DNA of 64,000 nucleotides from Hormoscilla sp. GM7CHS1pb (GTDB lineage: Bacteria > Cyanobacteriota > Cyanobacteriia > Cyanobacteriales > Desertifilaceae), in the NCBI GenBank assembly GCA_014323675.1, contig JACONN010000002.1, positions 2,028,001 to 2,092,000 of the forward strand, in the 5' to 3' direction. The position numbers and the translations under genes are program-made. Positions 43,551-52,495 of the stretch are shown here, one piece after another; positions within the stretch are counted from its first letter, which is position 1; every line of letters begins with the position of its first letter. The notes below the pieces were generated by a model. It saw nothing but the letters and a program-made list of their open reading frames with translations. It searched no databases and was not told where the DNA came from.

Positions 43551-45437
43551 ATGAAAATTTCGTGGAAAGTAATATTGCTGTGGACATTACCCGCTTTAGC
43601 GATCGGGTTCTTTCTGTGGCAGGGAGCTTTTGGCTCCTCTGGGATTGAGATCGGTCAGAATACTGCCAGAACCCGCATGACCTACGGTCGCTTCTTAGAA
43701 TACTTGGATAACGATCGCGTGAGAAGCGTAGACCTCTATGAGAATGGCAGGACAGCAATAGTCGCAGCGGTAGACCCGCAGTTAAACAACCAGCTCCAGC
43801 AATGGCGGGTGGATCTGCCAGCTAATTCTCCGGAACTGATTTCTAAGCTCAGAGAGGCGAAAGTCAGCTTTGATATCCACCCCCCTCGCAATGAGGGCGC
43901 TATCTGGGGACTGCTGGGGAATCTCATTTTTCCGGTACTGCTGATCGCTGGGTTATTTTTGCTGTTCCGGCGCTCCAGTAACGTGCCTGGTGGCCCGGGG
44001 CAAGCGATGAATTTTGCCAAGTCAAAAGCTCGTTTCCAGATGGAAGCGAAAACCGGCGTGATGTTTGATGATGTCGCTGGCATTGAGGAAGCGAAAGAAG
44101 AACTGCAAGAAGTGGTGACGTTCCTGAAAAAGCCCGAACGCTTCACCGCTGTGGGGGCCCGGATCCCCAAGGGGGTACTCTTGGTAGGGCCTCCCGGTAC
44201 TGGGAAAACTCTCTTGGCAAAGGCGATCGCGGGAGAAGCGGGAGTACCGTTCTTCAGCATCTCGGGTTCGGAATTTGTGGAAATGTTCGTGGGCGTGGGG
44301 GCCTCCCGGGTGCGGGACCTGTTCAAAAAAGCGAAGGAAAACGCCCCTTGCATCATCTTTATCGATGAAATTGATGCCGTAGGACGCCAGCGGGGTGCTG
44401 GCATTGGCGGGGGTAATGACGAACGGGAGCAAACTCTCAACCAACTCCTGACCGAAATGGATGGGTTTGAAGGCAATGCCGGGATTATCATTATTGCGGC
44501 CACTAACCGACCTGATGTCCTGGACTCCGCCTTACTGCGACCGGGTCGCTTCGATCGCCAGGTAACCGTGGACGCCCCGGATATCAAGGGACGCCTGGAA
44601 ATCCTAGACGTCCATGCCCGCAATAAAAAGCTGGCTCCCGAAATTTCCCTGGAGGCGATCGCCCGTCGGACACCTGGCTTTACGGGGGCAGATTTGTCCA
44701 ACTTGCTGAACGAAGCGGCTATTTTAACAGCCCGGCGTCGCAAGGAGGCGATCACCATGCTGGAAATCAACGATGCTGTAGACCGAGTGGTAGCTGGCAT
44801 GGAAGGCACGCCCTTGGTAGACTCCAAGAGCAAGCGCCTGATAGCCTATCACGAAGTGGGACATGCGATCGTCGGTACTCTGCTGAAAGACCACGACCCC
44901 GTACAGAAAGTCACCCTGATTCCGCGCGGTCAAGCTCAAGGTTTAACCTGGTTTACTCCCAGCGAAGATCAGAGTTTAGTATCCAGGGCCCAGTTGATGG
45001 CTCGAATTACCGGTGCTCTGGGGGGCCGTGCCGCCGAAGATGTCATCTTTGGAGATGCGGAAGTCACCACAGGTGCTGGTAATGACCTGCAACAGGTGAC
45101 CGGAATGGCCCGTCAGATGGTAACTCGTTTCGGCATGTCCGATTTGGGACCCCTGTCACTGGAAAGCCAAACGGGTGAAGTATTTTTGGGTCGCGACCTG
45201 ATGAGTCGATCGGAATATTCTGAAGAGATTGCCTCTCGCATCGACGCTCAAGTCCGCTCCATTGTCGAGCATTGCTACGACGATGGCAAACGGATTATCC
45301 GGGAAAACCGAGCCGCGATCGATCGCCTAGTTGATTTACTAATTGAGAAGGAAACGATTGACGGCGAAGAGTTCCGGCAGATCGTGGCCGAGTACGCAAT
45401 TGTACCGGAGAAGGAGCAGTACGTGCCTCATATTTAA
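43551..45437 (+). CDS. ftsH: FtsH ATP-dependent zinc metalloprotease
   Basis: 628 residues. Two membrane helices (residues 5-25 and about 105-125) flank a lumenal domain. AAA+ part: Walker [21 protein letters not shown], Walker [16 protein letters not shown] around [20 protein letters not shown]. Protease part: HEVGH in [12 protein letters not shown] with the third ligand in the downstream DLQQ helix region. It degrades damaged membrane proteins, in cyanobacteria notably photosystem II D1, and soluble regulators. Normal size; one of several FtsH paralogues expected. Followed by a clear terminator. Confidence 0.97.
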   Translation: MKISWKVILLWTLPALAIGFFLWQGAFGSSGIEIGQNTARTRMTYGRFLEYLDNDRVRSVDLYENGRTAIVAAVDPQLNNQLQQWRVDLPANSPELISKLREAKVSFDIHPPRNEGAIWGLLGNLIFPVLLIAGLFLLFRRSSNVPGGPGQAMNFAKSKARFQMEAKTGVMFDDVAGIEEAKEELQEVVTFLKKPERFTAVGARIPKGVLLVGPPGTGKTLLAKAIAGEAGVPFFSISGSEFVEMFVGVGASRVRDLFKKAKENAPCIIFIDEIDAVGRQRGAGIGGGNDEREQTLNQLLTEMDGFEGNAGIIIIAATNRPDVLDSALLRPGRFDRQVTVDAPDIKGRLEILDVHARNKKLAPEISLEAIARRTPGFTGADLSNLLNEAAILTARRRKEAITMLEINDAVDRVVAGMEGTPLVDSKSKRLIAYHEVGHAIVGTLLKDHDPVQKVTLIPRGQAQGLTWFTPSEDQSLVSRAQLMARITGALGGRAAEDVIFGDAEVTTGAGNDLQQVTGMARQMVTRFGMSDLGPLSLESQTGEVFLGRDLMSRSEYSEEIASRIDAQVRSIVEHCYDDGKRIIRENRAAIDRLVDLLIEKETIDGEEFRQIVAEYAIVPEKEQYVPHI

Positions 45438-45466
45438 CCCTGAGTCGCGATCGCGCTTTCAGTCGT

Positions 45467-45502
45467 AAAAGTCCCTGGGGCGATCGCGTCTCAGGGACTT
45501 TT
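45467..45502 (+). terminator. Intrinsic terminator after ftsH
   Basis: AAAAGTCCCTG and its inverse CAGGGACTTTT form an 11-bp perfect stem with a 14-base loop containing a GGCGATCGCG motif. The A and T tracts make it bidirectional. Confidence 0.8.
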
Positions 45503-45557
45503 GATGTATCTGTCAGAATGATAGAGAAGATTTAATCATCTCCAAGATGCTTGTCCC

Positions 45558-47090
45558 GTGATTGAGGTAAAAGTCCATCAGCAACTCCGCGCCTTTCTGC
45601 GCGGGTCTGGAGAACCTTCCTGGCCCCATCAGTTAACCATGGCCCGGCTAGTAGCGCGTGCTTTACGACTAGGTCGCAGTGCCTTAATTCAGACTGGCGT
45701 CCCCTGTAACTATCAAGGGCGTCATCGCCTGAGTTATTTACTGCCAGCGCTAATGTGGCCAAAACCAGCGATCCTGGTGGCACCGTCGGACGTGCAGCAA
45801 CGTCTGCTGATGGTGGAAATTCCCCGGTTGCAGCAGTGGATGGGTACGTCCAAACCAATCAGAACTGGGACGAGTTGGCCTGGTGCTGATTTCACGGGAC
45901 TGCTGCTGACTACCCCTGATGCTTGGTTGCAAGACCGCTTGCAAGGACAACAGGGATTTCCCACTATTCCCACCATTCTGGACGGGGTGGACGATCTGGA
46001 AGCCTGGACTCGCAACCAACTGATGGCCTGTATGGGACCGGCTGATTGGCACGATCTGATGCTGGCTTTTCCCCGCCAAATTGAAATTATCAGGGATGCC
46101 AGGGTGCAGCTGACGCGGGCGGTGTTTCAGCATCCCCCTTCTCCCTACGACTGCTGTCCGATCGAGGATGAGACAAGAGCAATTTTGCAGCGTCTGTACG
46201 AGTTTTTGCTCGCAGAGAATGCCCTGGCCATGCCAGATGCTTTTCGGAATTTTGCCGAGGGTTTGTATGCTGACGAACAGCTCATCTGGGCCGGAATAGA
46301 CCGGTCTCAAGGTCTGTTTTCTCTCAGTTGCGGCCCGGTTGAAGTAACTGATGCCCTCACCCCCATCTGGCCCCAACAGCCAGTAGTGTTGATTGGGGGT
46401 GCTTTGGATCTGGAAGCTTCTGCCCCTGTCTATTGCGCTGGGATGGGTTTGGCAGATTTAACTACTCTGAAGTTCTCTGCAGATCCCCACAGCGAGCTGA
46501 TTCATCTGTACCTGCCTGAAGGACTGCCCCTGCCCAATACGGCTCAATTTCAGGTCTGTTTGCTCCGAGAAATCCGCTCTATGCTGGCTTTAAGCGCCGC
46601 TGGTGAGGGTTTAACGGTAATTTTGATCGGTGACGTGCCCCTGAAGGCTAAGGTGGGTGCAGTGCTGGCGGCGGAATTTGGCTCTCGGGTGCAGGTGGAG
46701 AAGACTTCCCTGGACCCACGGGGCATTTTAGTGACGGGTTGGGAGTTCTGGCGTCAGCATCAGGGCGCTTTACCTCCTCCCATGCTCCTGGCGATCGCCA
46801 CTTTACCCATTCCTTCTCTAGAACACCCCCTAGTAGCTGGTCGCGTCGCTTACTATAAACGCAAACGTCTCGATTGGTTTCGCCTCTACCTGTTGCCCGT
46901 GGCTCTCAACGAGTTACAATGGGCGATCGCCCCAGTACGAGAAAGACTTGGGATCGTCGCCCTGCTGGATAGCCGCGTCATCCACCGCAGCTATGGGCAG
47001 TCGGTGCTTGCAGCCCTCGGCCCCCTGGCACGGATTAATTACTTAGATGCTAGCTGGTTTACCCGATCCGATTACTCCGTTCGGGATTAA
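45558..47090 (+). CDS. DinG/Rad3-like helicase-related protein
   Basis: 510 residues from GTG 45558. WPHQLTMARLVARALRLGRS is a Q-motif-like start, GVPCNYQGRHRLSYLLPALM occupies the Walker A place but lacks GKT, LLTTPDAWLQDRLQG is motif Ia-like, DPRGILVTGWEFWRQHQG and RVAYYKRKRLDWFRLYLLPV the C-terminal helicase motifs ending IVALLDSRVIHRSYGQSVLA. From memory this is the cyanobacterial helicase-C-domain (DinG-like) protein. The missing GKT casts doubt on ATP hydrolysis. Separated from ftsH by a terminator, so it has its own promoter. Confidence 0.7.
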   Translation: MIEVKVHQQLRAFLRGSGEPSWPHQLTMARLVARALRLGRSALIQTGVPCNYQGRHRLSYLLPALMWPKPAILVAPSDVQQRLLMVEIPRLQQWMGTSKPIRTGTSWPGADFTGLLLTTPDAWLQDRLQGQQGFPTIPTILDGVDDLEAWTRNQLMACMGPADWHDLMLAFPRQIEIIRDARVQLTRAVFQHPPSPYDCCPIEDETRAILQRLYEFLLAENALAMPDAFRNFAEGLYADEQLIWAGIDRSQGLFSLSCGPVEVTDALTPIWPQQPVVLIGGALDLEASAPVYCAGMGLADLTTLKFSADPHSELIHLYLPEGLPLPNTAQFQVCLLREIRSMLALSAAGEGLTVILIGDVPLKAKVGAVLAAEFGSRVQVEKTSLDPRGILVTGWEFWRQHQGALPPPMLLAIATLPIPSLEHPLVAGRVAYYKRKRLDWFRLYLLPVALNELQWAIAPVRERLGIVALLDSRVIHRSYGQSVLAALGPLARINYLDASWFTRSDYSVRD

Positions 47091-47195
47091 TCGTATATTT
47101 TACTCCTAAAAAGCCGAAAAATCAAACAAATTGCTCTAACCCAAGTAAAAACGCTATCATCAATTTGTCATTCTTATATGTGATTATTGCCAGTC

Positions 47196-47411
47196 ATGGG
47201 TGAAGCTAAGCGTCGCAAAGCAGCACTAGGAGACAAATACGGTCAAGAGCCCACTATTCTTCCCTGGCTGCCGATTACCAAGAGCCAAGCGGACAAATTC
47301 ATGAAATGGACGACCACAGGAGCTTGGATCGGGATTGGAATTATGATCGCAGTTTGGGTAACAGTGCGATTCATCGGTCCGGGGTTAGGTTGGTGGGAAG
47401 TTGATTTCTGA
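47196..47411 (+). CDS. DUF2839 small membrane protein
   Basis: 71 residues from ATG 47196 (MGEAKRRKAALGDKYGQEP is the usual family start; an upstream ATG 9 bases earlier is less likely). One membrane helix, TGAWIGIGIMIAVWVTVRFI. Conserved throughout cyanobacteria, function unknown. Confidence 0.88.
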   Translation: MGEAKRRKAALGDKYGQEPTILPWLPITKSQADKFMKWTTTGAWIGIGIMIAVWVTVRFIGPGLGWWEVDF

Positions 47412-47693
47412 GGCGTGAAATCGCCCGCTGTTGCTTCAACTCCTGGCGGAGAAGAAGCAACCACCAGCCCACTTTTATTTATCGGCCATGAGGTATTGTC
47501 GTCTCTGATACCTTTCCTTATGAGAGTAATTAGCTATGCTAATGCACGGCAGTGGGCAATTAATTATTAAATTTTGTAAACTTAATTTGTTCGGTGCAAC
47601 GTCAAAATCTGCATTCAAGGAGGTGTAATTATTAATAAATCATAAATTATCCTTGACAGGTCGCAACTAATCTGGTAATTGGAGGAAAAAAAT

Positions 47694-48047
47694 GTGTTTA
47701 TCAGACTGGCAGAGCAACACCGGCTATTCGTGCAAGACCTGGTGATGAGCCTGCAAGCCCTGGCGATCGTGCTGGAGCGCAGGGGATACCTGGCATCTTG
47801 CTATACTTGCGGTGGCCAAATGAACAGTGCCTCGTTTATGGTCAGCCTGGGAGATAATCATCTGATTAGATTTTTGGTATCCGACTATGGCATCACCTGG
47901 ACGGAAATGCGGGACGATCGGGAACTGATGAAGCTCGAAGGTGCAGAGGCAATTAGTCAGTTGCAGGAGTTGGCGAATTTAATCAAATTCCCCACCCAAC
48001 TGACCAAAAAAGAGGAGGCTCATGCTGCTGTTGAGTTAATATCTTGA
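47694..48047 (+). CDS. DUF1815-like conserved cyanobacterial protein
   Basis: 117 residues from GTG 47694, placed 8 bases behind TGGAGG. An overlapping ATG three bases upstream is out of frame and closes quickly. FIRLAEQHRLFVQDLVMSLQ, ALAIVLERRGYLASCYTCGG, QMNSASFMVSLGDNHLIRFL, YGITWTEMRDDRELMKLEGA. I recall this as the cyanobacterial DUF1815 family. Function unknown. Upstream is a 280-base AT-rich spacer that contains TTGACA at 47653. Confidence 0.7.
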   Translation: MFIRLAEQHRLFVQDLVMSLQALAIVLERRGYLASCYTCGGQMNSASFMVSLGDNHLIRFLVSDYGITWTEMRDDRELMKLEGAEAISQLQELANLIKFPTQLTKKEEAHAAVELIS

Positions 48048-48077
48048 TGGGTTACAGCGGGCACATCTCAAAAAAAC

Positions 48078-48145
48078 AGGGGCGAAGCATTCTGTAAGAT
48101 CGCTTATAGTTGTTCTTACATTTACTACCAGAATGCTTCGCCCCT
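48078..48145 (-). terminator. Large hairpin with T7 run (recA/intron transcript end)
   Basis: AGGGGCGAAGCATTCTG at one side and its 17-bp exact inverse at the other. On the minus strand the second arm is followed by GTTTTTTTGAG. It can stop the transcript of recA and the intron. The same arms are a common cyanobacterial dispersed motif. Confidence 0.65.
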
Positions 48146-48995
48146 ACTCCCATTCAAAACCGGACTTGCAATTTTCACCGCATCCGGCTCCTAGGTAATA
48201 GGCTCTTGTCCTTGAGCAGAGAGCCGGAGTTACCCCCGTCTCCCCTTGCGACCTGATACGTTCTTCCCTATTCTGGCTGTGAGTGGCGCTGCCGACAAAC
48301 CTTTAGTATCACTATTTACTAGGCCGTTTTACCAGAAAGTCATAGCCTCACAGTCGTGGGCCTCCGTGATGTAATCAGGTTTACTTGTTCCAGTCGCATC
48401 CTATTATCACTGTCCCATGTCAGCGTATCCCCGGCATTACCCTGGGCATTAGCTTCTTAGAACATCCCTCCCCTGCTGGCTTTCGCTTAACATCTAACTT
48501 ATCCCCTGGTCGGTTAATCGTCTAATGAGAACAGTTTTGCCGGTCCATGGATTGCTCATCAGGGGTTATAACGTTCCATAGAATCCATTCATGCACCTTT
48601 AGACCTCTGCTATATCCCGGGGGGAATTGCGATACGGAATAATCATCTAGCAAAATTATTCGCACCCACCTTCTCCTTTTGGAGCCAGCGGTCAGCCTTA
48701 TTACGCTGGTTTCAGATAACGAGACTTCAGCAGATTCACTTTCGTTAGCCATGGGCACTTTCCTAGCGGTGTCTCCGGCTTAGGCTGCCAGATAACCTAC
48801 ATTTTAGTCCCTGCTCTCCACCACCAGTGATGTCACTCTGTAGCAGTCGGGACCTAAATACCTCCCGTATCCGAAGGGTGGGGTTTGGACCCACAAAGAT
48901 TCCACAGTTTACTGGCTAATGAGAGCATTTTGGGCTGTCACAGGTCTTTTGGCTAATGAAACCATCATCCCTTTTTACGCCCGAACGTTTCGCAC
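48140..48995 (-). mobile_element. ORF-less group II intron directly behind recA
   Basis: The 5' end GTGCGAAACGTTCGGGCG is at 48995, 14 bases after the recA stop codon. Internal segments GGTTTCATTAGCC and ACCAGCGTAATAAGGCTGA also occur in the RT-encoding intron at 52497-54887. Domain V (48155-48190, minus strand) reads GAGCCGGATGCGGTGAAAAT then TGCAAGTCCGGTT, a 34-nt hairpin with a GAAA loop. No reverse transcriptase gene lies between. The 3' boundary is approximate. It would need a maturase in trans, perhaps the one 3.5 kb away. Confidence 0.8.
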
Positions 48996-49008
48996 GCTAG
49001 AGTTCTAA

Positions 49009-50106
49009 TTATACTGGCTCTTCGACATACTCTTCTTCTGATTCCATGTCTTCTACCGGTTCTGAGGTTCCTGGAATTCCCCGCAGTGCTCCCATATCCA
49101 ACTGTTGACGCACCTGTTTTTCAATGTCTTGAGTAAATTCCGGGTTTTCTTCCATGTATTTGATGGTATTGTCCCGACCCTGAGCGATGTTATCGCCATT
49201 GTAGCTATACCAGGAGCCCTTCTTGGTAATTATGCCAATTTCTTCTGCCAGATCCAGGATACAGCCGAGGGTGGAAATGCCTTTGCCGAAAATGATATCA
49301 AATTCAGCGATCCGGAAGGGCGGAGCCACTTTGTTCTTGGCGACTTTGACTTTGGCCCGGATGCCGTACTCTTCTGAACCCTTTTTCAAGGTTTGAGTGC
49401 GGCGAATATCCAGTCGCACTGAGCAATAAAATTTAAGAGCGTTGCCTCCTGTGGTGGTTTCGGGACTGCCGTAAATGACGCCGATTTTTTGACGCAACTG
49501 GTTGAGGAATATGACCGTGCAGCCGGATTTGCCGATGTTACCGGTGATTTTCCGTAGGGCTTGGCTCATTAAACGGGCTTGAGCACCCATCGGCGCGTCC
49601 CCCATGTCCCCTTCTATTTCTGACCTCGGCACTAGCGCTGCTACTGAGTCTACTACCACGATGTCTACGGCGGACGATCGCACGAGCTGATCCACCACTT
49701 CCAAGGCCATTTCACCGGTATCCGGTTGGGAAACTAGGAGGTTGGCGATGTCCACTCCTAAGGCCGCAGAGTAGGCGGGGTCCAGGGCGTGTTCTGCATC
49801 CACGAAGGCAGCGATCCCGCTAGTCTTTTGCACTTCCGCGATCGCGTGCAGTGCGAGGGTGGTTTTACCGGAACTTTCTGGGCCATAGATTTCAATCACC
49901 CGACCTTTGGGCAACCCACCCCCCAACGCCAAGTCCAGCGTGAGAGCACCGCTAGGAATGGTTTCCACTTTCATCCGTCCTGCGTCTCCCAGCCGCATAA
50001 TGGCCCCTTTGCCAAAGTCCTTCTCAATCTTGTTGAGGACCATCTTCAGGGCCTTTTCTTTCTCGGGATTATCAATGGTTTGTTGCGCGGCCATTTTCTT
50101 ACTCAT
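49009..50106 (-). CDS. recA: RecA recombinase
   Basis: 365 residues. [20 protein letters not shown]alker [21 protein letters not shown]alker B and L1, [21 protein letters not shown]2 with [20 protein letters not shown]-terminal [10 protein letters not shown] extension and an acidic C-terminal tail ([17 protein letters not shown]) are normal. It binds single-stranded DNA, exchanges strands and triggers LexA cleavage. Intact. The gap to the intron is 13 bases. Confidence 0.98.
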   Translation of the reverse strand: MSKKMAAQQTIDNPEKEKALKMVLNKIEKDFGKGAIMRLGDAGRMKVETIPSGALTLDLALGGGLPKGRVIEIYGPESSGKTTLALHAIAEVQKTSGIAAFVDAEHALDPAYSAALGVDIANLLVSQPDTGEMALEVVDQLVRSSAVDIVVVDSVAALVPRSEIEGDMGDAPMGAQARLMSQALRKITGNIGKSGCTVIFLNQLRQKIGVIYGSPETTTGGNALKFYCSVRLDIRRTQTLKKGSEEYGIRAKVKVAKNKVAPPFRIAEFDIIFGKGISTLGCILDLAEEIGIITKKGSWYSYNGDNIAQGRDNTIKYMEENPEFTQDIEKQVRQQLDMGALRGIPGTSEPVEDMESEEEYVEEPV

Positions 50107-50262
50107 TAGGTATTTCCTGCTAAATGTACTTTTAGGACAAGTCTGATTTTGGGTCTGGAAGTCTCCATTTTAGACTGTTCCCGCTCTCAGCCACTGTCCT
50201 CTTGATTTAATTTAAAACATGTTGACTTAATCATCAACCTCATCTTCGATCTAATTTTGAAA

Positions 50263-50697
50263 CCAAAGCCTTGGGGTTAATTTTATTGCATAAATCATCA
50301 ATGGGTGGTATTGCGAAAACTGCGAGAAAATTGGTTCGAGTGCTGGTGGTGGGTCTGGTAACTGCCGGTAGTAGAACAGGGAAAGGGGCGATCGGGGAGT
50401 TTGGGAGATAAGCAAAGCTTTTGTCGATCGTATTTTTCACGCTCAACCCAGGAGATCAAACAAATCATCCTGTCGTTGTGCAATGCGGTCAATGATATAG
50501 TGTTTAAAGCCTCTGAGGTACAGGGGAAGCGGTTTGCAGCTCGCGGCACGCTAGCAGTGCCAAGTTCGGGAGGTACCACGGGCGTGAGCGAAAACTGTGA
50601 GATCGCGTCCGGTTATGAATGGGCGGGAAGGGGGACTTGCCAGCAGCCCCCTAACAATGCTATTTTGGTGGAGACAAAGATTGTGAAGGAATTTGGA
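50263..50697. repeat. First unit of a tandem gene duplication
   Basis: Starts with ACCAAAGCCTTGGGGTTAA, a block that also starts the second unit at about 50700. The two units share over 400 bases of alignable sequence. The first unit keeps TAGTGTTTAAAGCCTCTGAG uninterrupted at about 50500; the second has a MITE there. Confidence 0.8.
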
Positions 50698-50721
50698 ACC
50701 AAAGCCTTGGGGTTAAAATAA
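50401..50721 (+). CDS. Small protein of unknown function, tandem copy 1
   Basis: About 106 residues: SRSTQEIKQIILSLCNAVND then IVFKASEVQGKRFAARGTLA, VPSSGGTTGVSENCEIASGY, EWAGRGTCQQPPNNAILVET, IVKEF. Compared with copy 2 the changes preserve the frame and much of the protein (FKASEVxGKRFAAR, SSGGT, VSEN, EWAGRGTC, PPNN, ILV, IVKE), which supports coding. No known domain. The true start is uncertain: an upstream MGGIAKTARKLVRVLVVGLV at 50298 looks like a signal sequence but is in another frame now, suggesting an N-terminal frameshift. Confidence 0.45.
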   Translation: MGDKQSFCRSYFSRSTQEIKQIILSLCNAVNDIVFKASEVQGKRFAARGTLAVPSSGGTTGVSENCEIASGYEWAGRGTCQQPPNNAILVETKIVKEFGTKALGLK

Positions 50722-50940
50722 TTGCAGAAATAAGAAATGAGTGGTAAAATATAGGCGTGAACGGTAAAGAAATCAGTTCAAGTGCTGGTGGGGGCTCTGG
50801 GAACAACTGGTAGAAGAAGAGATCCTGAGAGCAGGATCTCGGAAAGTTTGGGTGATAAGTAAAGCTTTTATGGGCTCAAAATAAAGGGTTGAAGCATGAA
50901 CGGAAAAAAAATGTTCCAGGTAGCTTGCATTTTTCAATGT

Positions 50941-51444
50941 TCCAGGTCGCTCGCATTTTTCACGCTCAACCCAGGAGAGAAAACAGATCGTCCTGTCGTT
51001 GTGCAACGCGGTCAATGATATAGTGTTTAAACCCATATTCCGCACGACAATTTGTAGTATACTAAGTAATATGTAATGGTACGATTGCAATTGCACGACA
51101 TTTTGTAATACGTAATCTATCTGGCAATTTGGCAAATACAACGTATAAATATTTATACGGATATAAGGTTTTATGTTTGCAAAATCACCAAGTCTTTGTA
51201 ATCATTACGTAATACATTTTGTCGTGCGAAATGTAGGTTTAAAGCCTCTGAGGTAAAGGGCAAGCGGTTTGCAGCTCGCGTGCCACTGGGAGTGCAAAGT
51301 TCGGGAGGTACCATTCTTGTAAGTGAAAACCGCGAGAGCAAGTCCAGTGGTGAATGGGCGGGGAGGGGGACTTGCCTGCCGCCCCCTAACAATGATATTT
51401 TGGTAAGCACCTTGATTGTGAAGGAACGAAGAGTAGCTAGATAA
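50941..51444 (+). pseudogene. Small protein, tandem copy 2, interrupted by a MITE
   Basis: Left part FSRSTQERKQIVLSLCNAVN then DIVFK, MITE at 51032-51236, right part FKASEVKGKRFAARVPLGVQ, SSGGTILVSENRESKSSGEW, AGRGTCLPPPNNDILVSTLI and VKERRVAR, stop at 51444. Removing the MITE and one GTTTAAA restores the frame. About two thirds identical to copy 1 in protein. Confidence 0.5.
51032..51236. mobile_element. 205-bp MITE with 7-bp target duplication and a preserved empty site
   Basis: Inner inverted ends CCGCACGACAATTTGTA and TACATTTTGTCGTGCG; flanks GTTTAAA at 51025-51031 and 51237-51243. The homologous copy-1 sequence near 50500 has a single GTTTAAA and no insert, so the exact insertion can be read. 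Interior is AT-rich without an open frame. Confidence 0.9.
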
Positions 51445-51502
51445 GATTGGTCACAGCTTGTTGTCAAGCTTGGTGAATTAAGACGTGAGATATTAGATTA
51501 CC

Positions 51503-52495
51503 ATGAAAGTAACTCCCAAACAGATCGAGACAGTATACGATCAAAGCAATGCGGTTGAACATTACTTATCAGAAAGTCGCCGTGACGGTGTGAAAGTTGA
51601 GTGGGAAGAGCTTTTCTCTCGTTGGGTGTTTAAGCAGGCGATCGCGCCATACAGCAAGGAAAAGGGGGAGAAACTACGGGTTCTAGATATTGGTGCGGGC
51701 ACGGGTGATGGATACCTGTTGCTGTCAACACTATTGTCAGAGGAATGGGAACTAGGTAGCAGCTACGATCTAGATTACTTGGGAGTTGATATCAGTGCCC
51801 AAATGGTGGAAACTGCCAATGAGCTATATGGCAATCACAGTAACGTTCGGTTTGAATGTGCGGATATTCGGACTAGGCAGTTACATCGACCCTTCGATGT
51901 ATACCTTTCTTGCGGAGTTCCCTACTCTCATCTGACTCACGATGAGCTTGGCCAAGCTCTAAAGATGATTGCGGAGAATGCTTGCGAAAATCGCGAGCGA
52001 TGTGCCGTGGTTGTGGATGTATTGGGGCGGTACAGTATCGAGTGGACGCCCAAATGGAAAGAAAGCCGTTGGGATTACTGCATGAGTTTTTTTGAGAGCG
52101 AAGGAGATGCAGAAGCCACATGGATGAGTTTTTACTCCCATGAACATTTGCAAAAGGTCATGCAGCAGGCCGCTGATGCAGTGGGCTGTCCTGTTGAGAA
52201 GTTTGAGTTTTTCGATCGCTCGATTATGGTGGGGCGCCATACCTCAACGGGAGAATTTAACCCAGGGTTGCCCCAGTATCGCGACCTAGTAAATAGTTTG
52301 CTCGATCCTGAACTTGAGACAGAGTTGAGGCAACTGCTATTCCAAGTAGAGTTAGGATCGGCACCAGAGTACATCTTGGATTTCTTCAGGAAATTCTCTA
52401 GCTGGTGGAACAGTTTAGTGAGGGAGGCAGCTGCACTGTTGGGCGAGTCTTTGGTGGTGGATCCTGTTGAGTTGCCCCCTGAAGTATTACACTAA
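51503..52495 (+). CDS. Class I SAM methyltransferase, C-terminus cut by an antisense group II intron
   Basis: 330 residues as it stands. LRVLDIGAGTGDGYLLLSTL is the SAM motif I, LDYLGVDISAQMVETANELY motif II, VRFECADIRTRQLHRPFDVY and LSCGVPYSHLTHDELGQALK the following strands. The frame reaches LPPEV and then enters intron sequence at about 52490, ending LH-stop. Beyond the intron, at 54888, the same gene continues in frame (see that entry). The original protein was therefore about 390 residues. Substrate unknown. Confidence 0.85.
   Translation: MKVTPKQIETVYDQSNAVEHYLSESRRDGVKVEWEELFSRWVFKQAIAPYSKEKGEKLRVLDIGAGTGDGYLLLSTLLSEEWELGSSYDLDYLGVDISAQMVETANELYGNHSNVRFECADIRTRQLHRPFDVYLSCGVPYSHLTHDELGQALKMIAENACENRERCAVVVDVLGRYSIEWTPKWKESRWDYCMSFFESEGDAEATWMSFYSHEHLQKVMQQAADAVGCPVEKFEFFDRSIMVGRHTSTGEFNPGLPQYRDLVNSLLDPELETELRQLLFQVELGSAPEYILDFFRKFSSWWNSLVREAAALLGESLVVDPVELPPEVLH

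Noticed and set aside
48522..48758. A 78-residue gene inside the recA-side intron
   Set aside because: It overlaps structured intron domains that are conserved as RNA with the second intron, and the protein has no recognisable features.
50263..51444. RiPP precursor genes for the ATP-grasp enzyme
   Set aside because: Tempting because of the tandem copies and the ATP-grasp gene downstream, but the products lack a leader/core layout, are 4-6 kb away, and a MITE interrupts one copy.
50298..51467. Minus-strand genes in the tandem duplication
   Set aside because: Open minus-strand frames are also partly conserved, but the plus-strand frame keeps more residues between copies and reaches stops at matching ends; the minus frames read as shadows.
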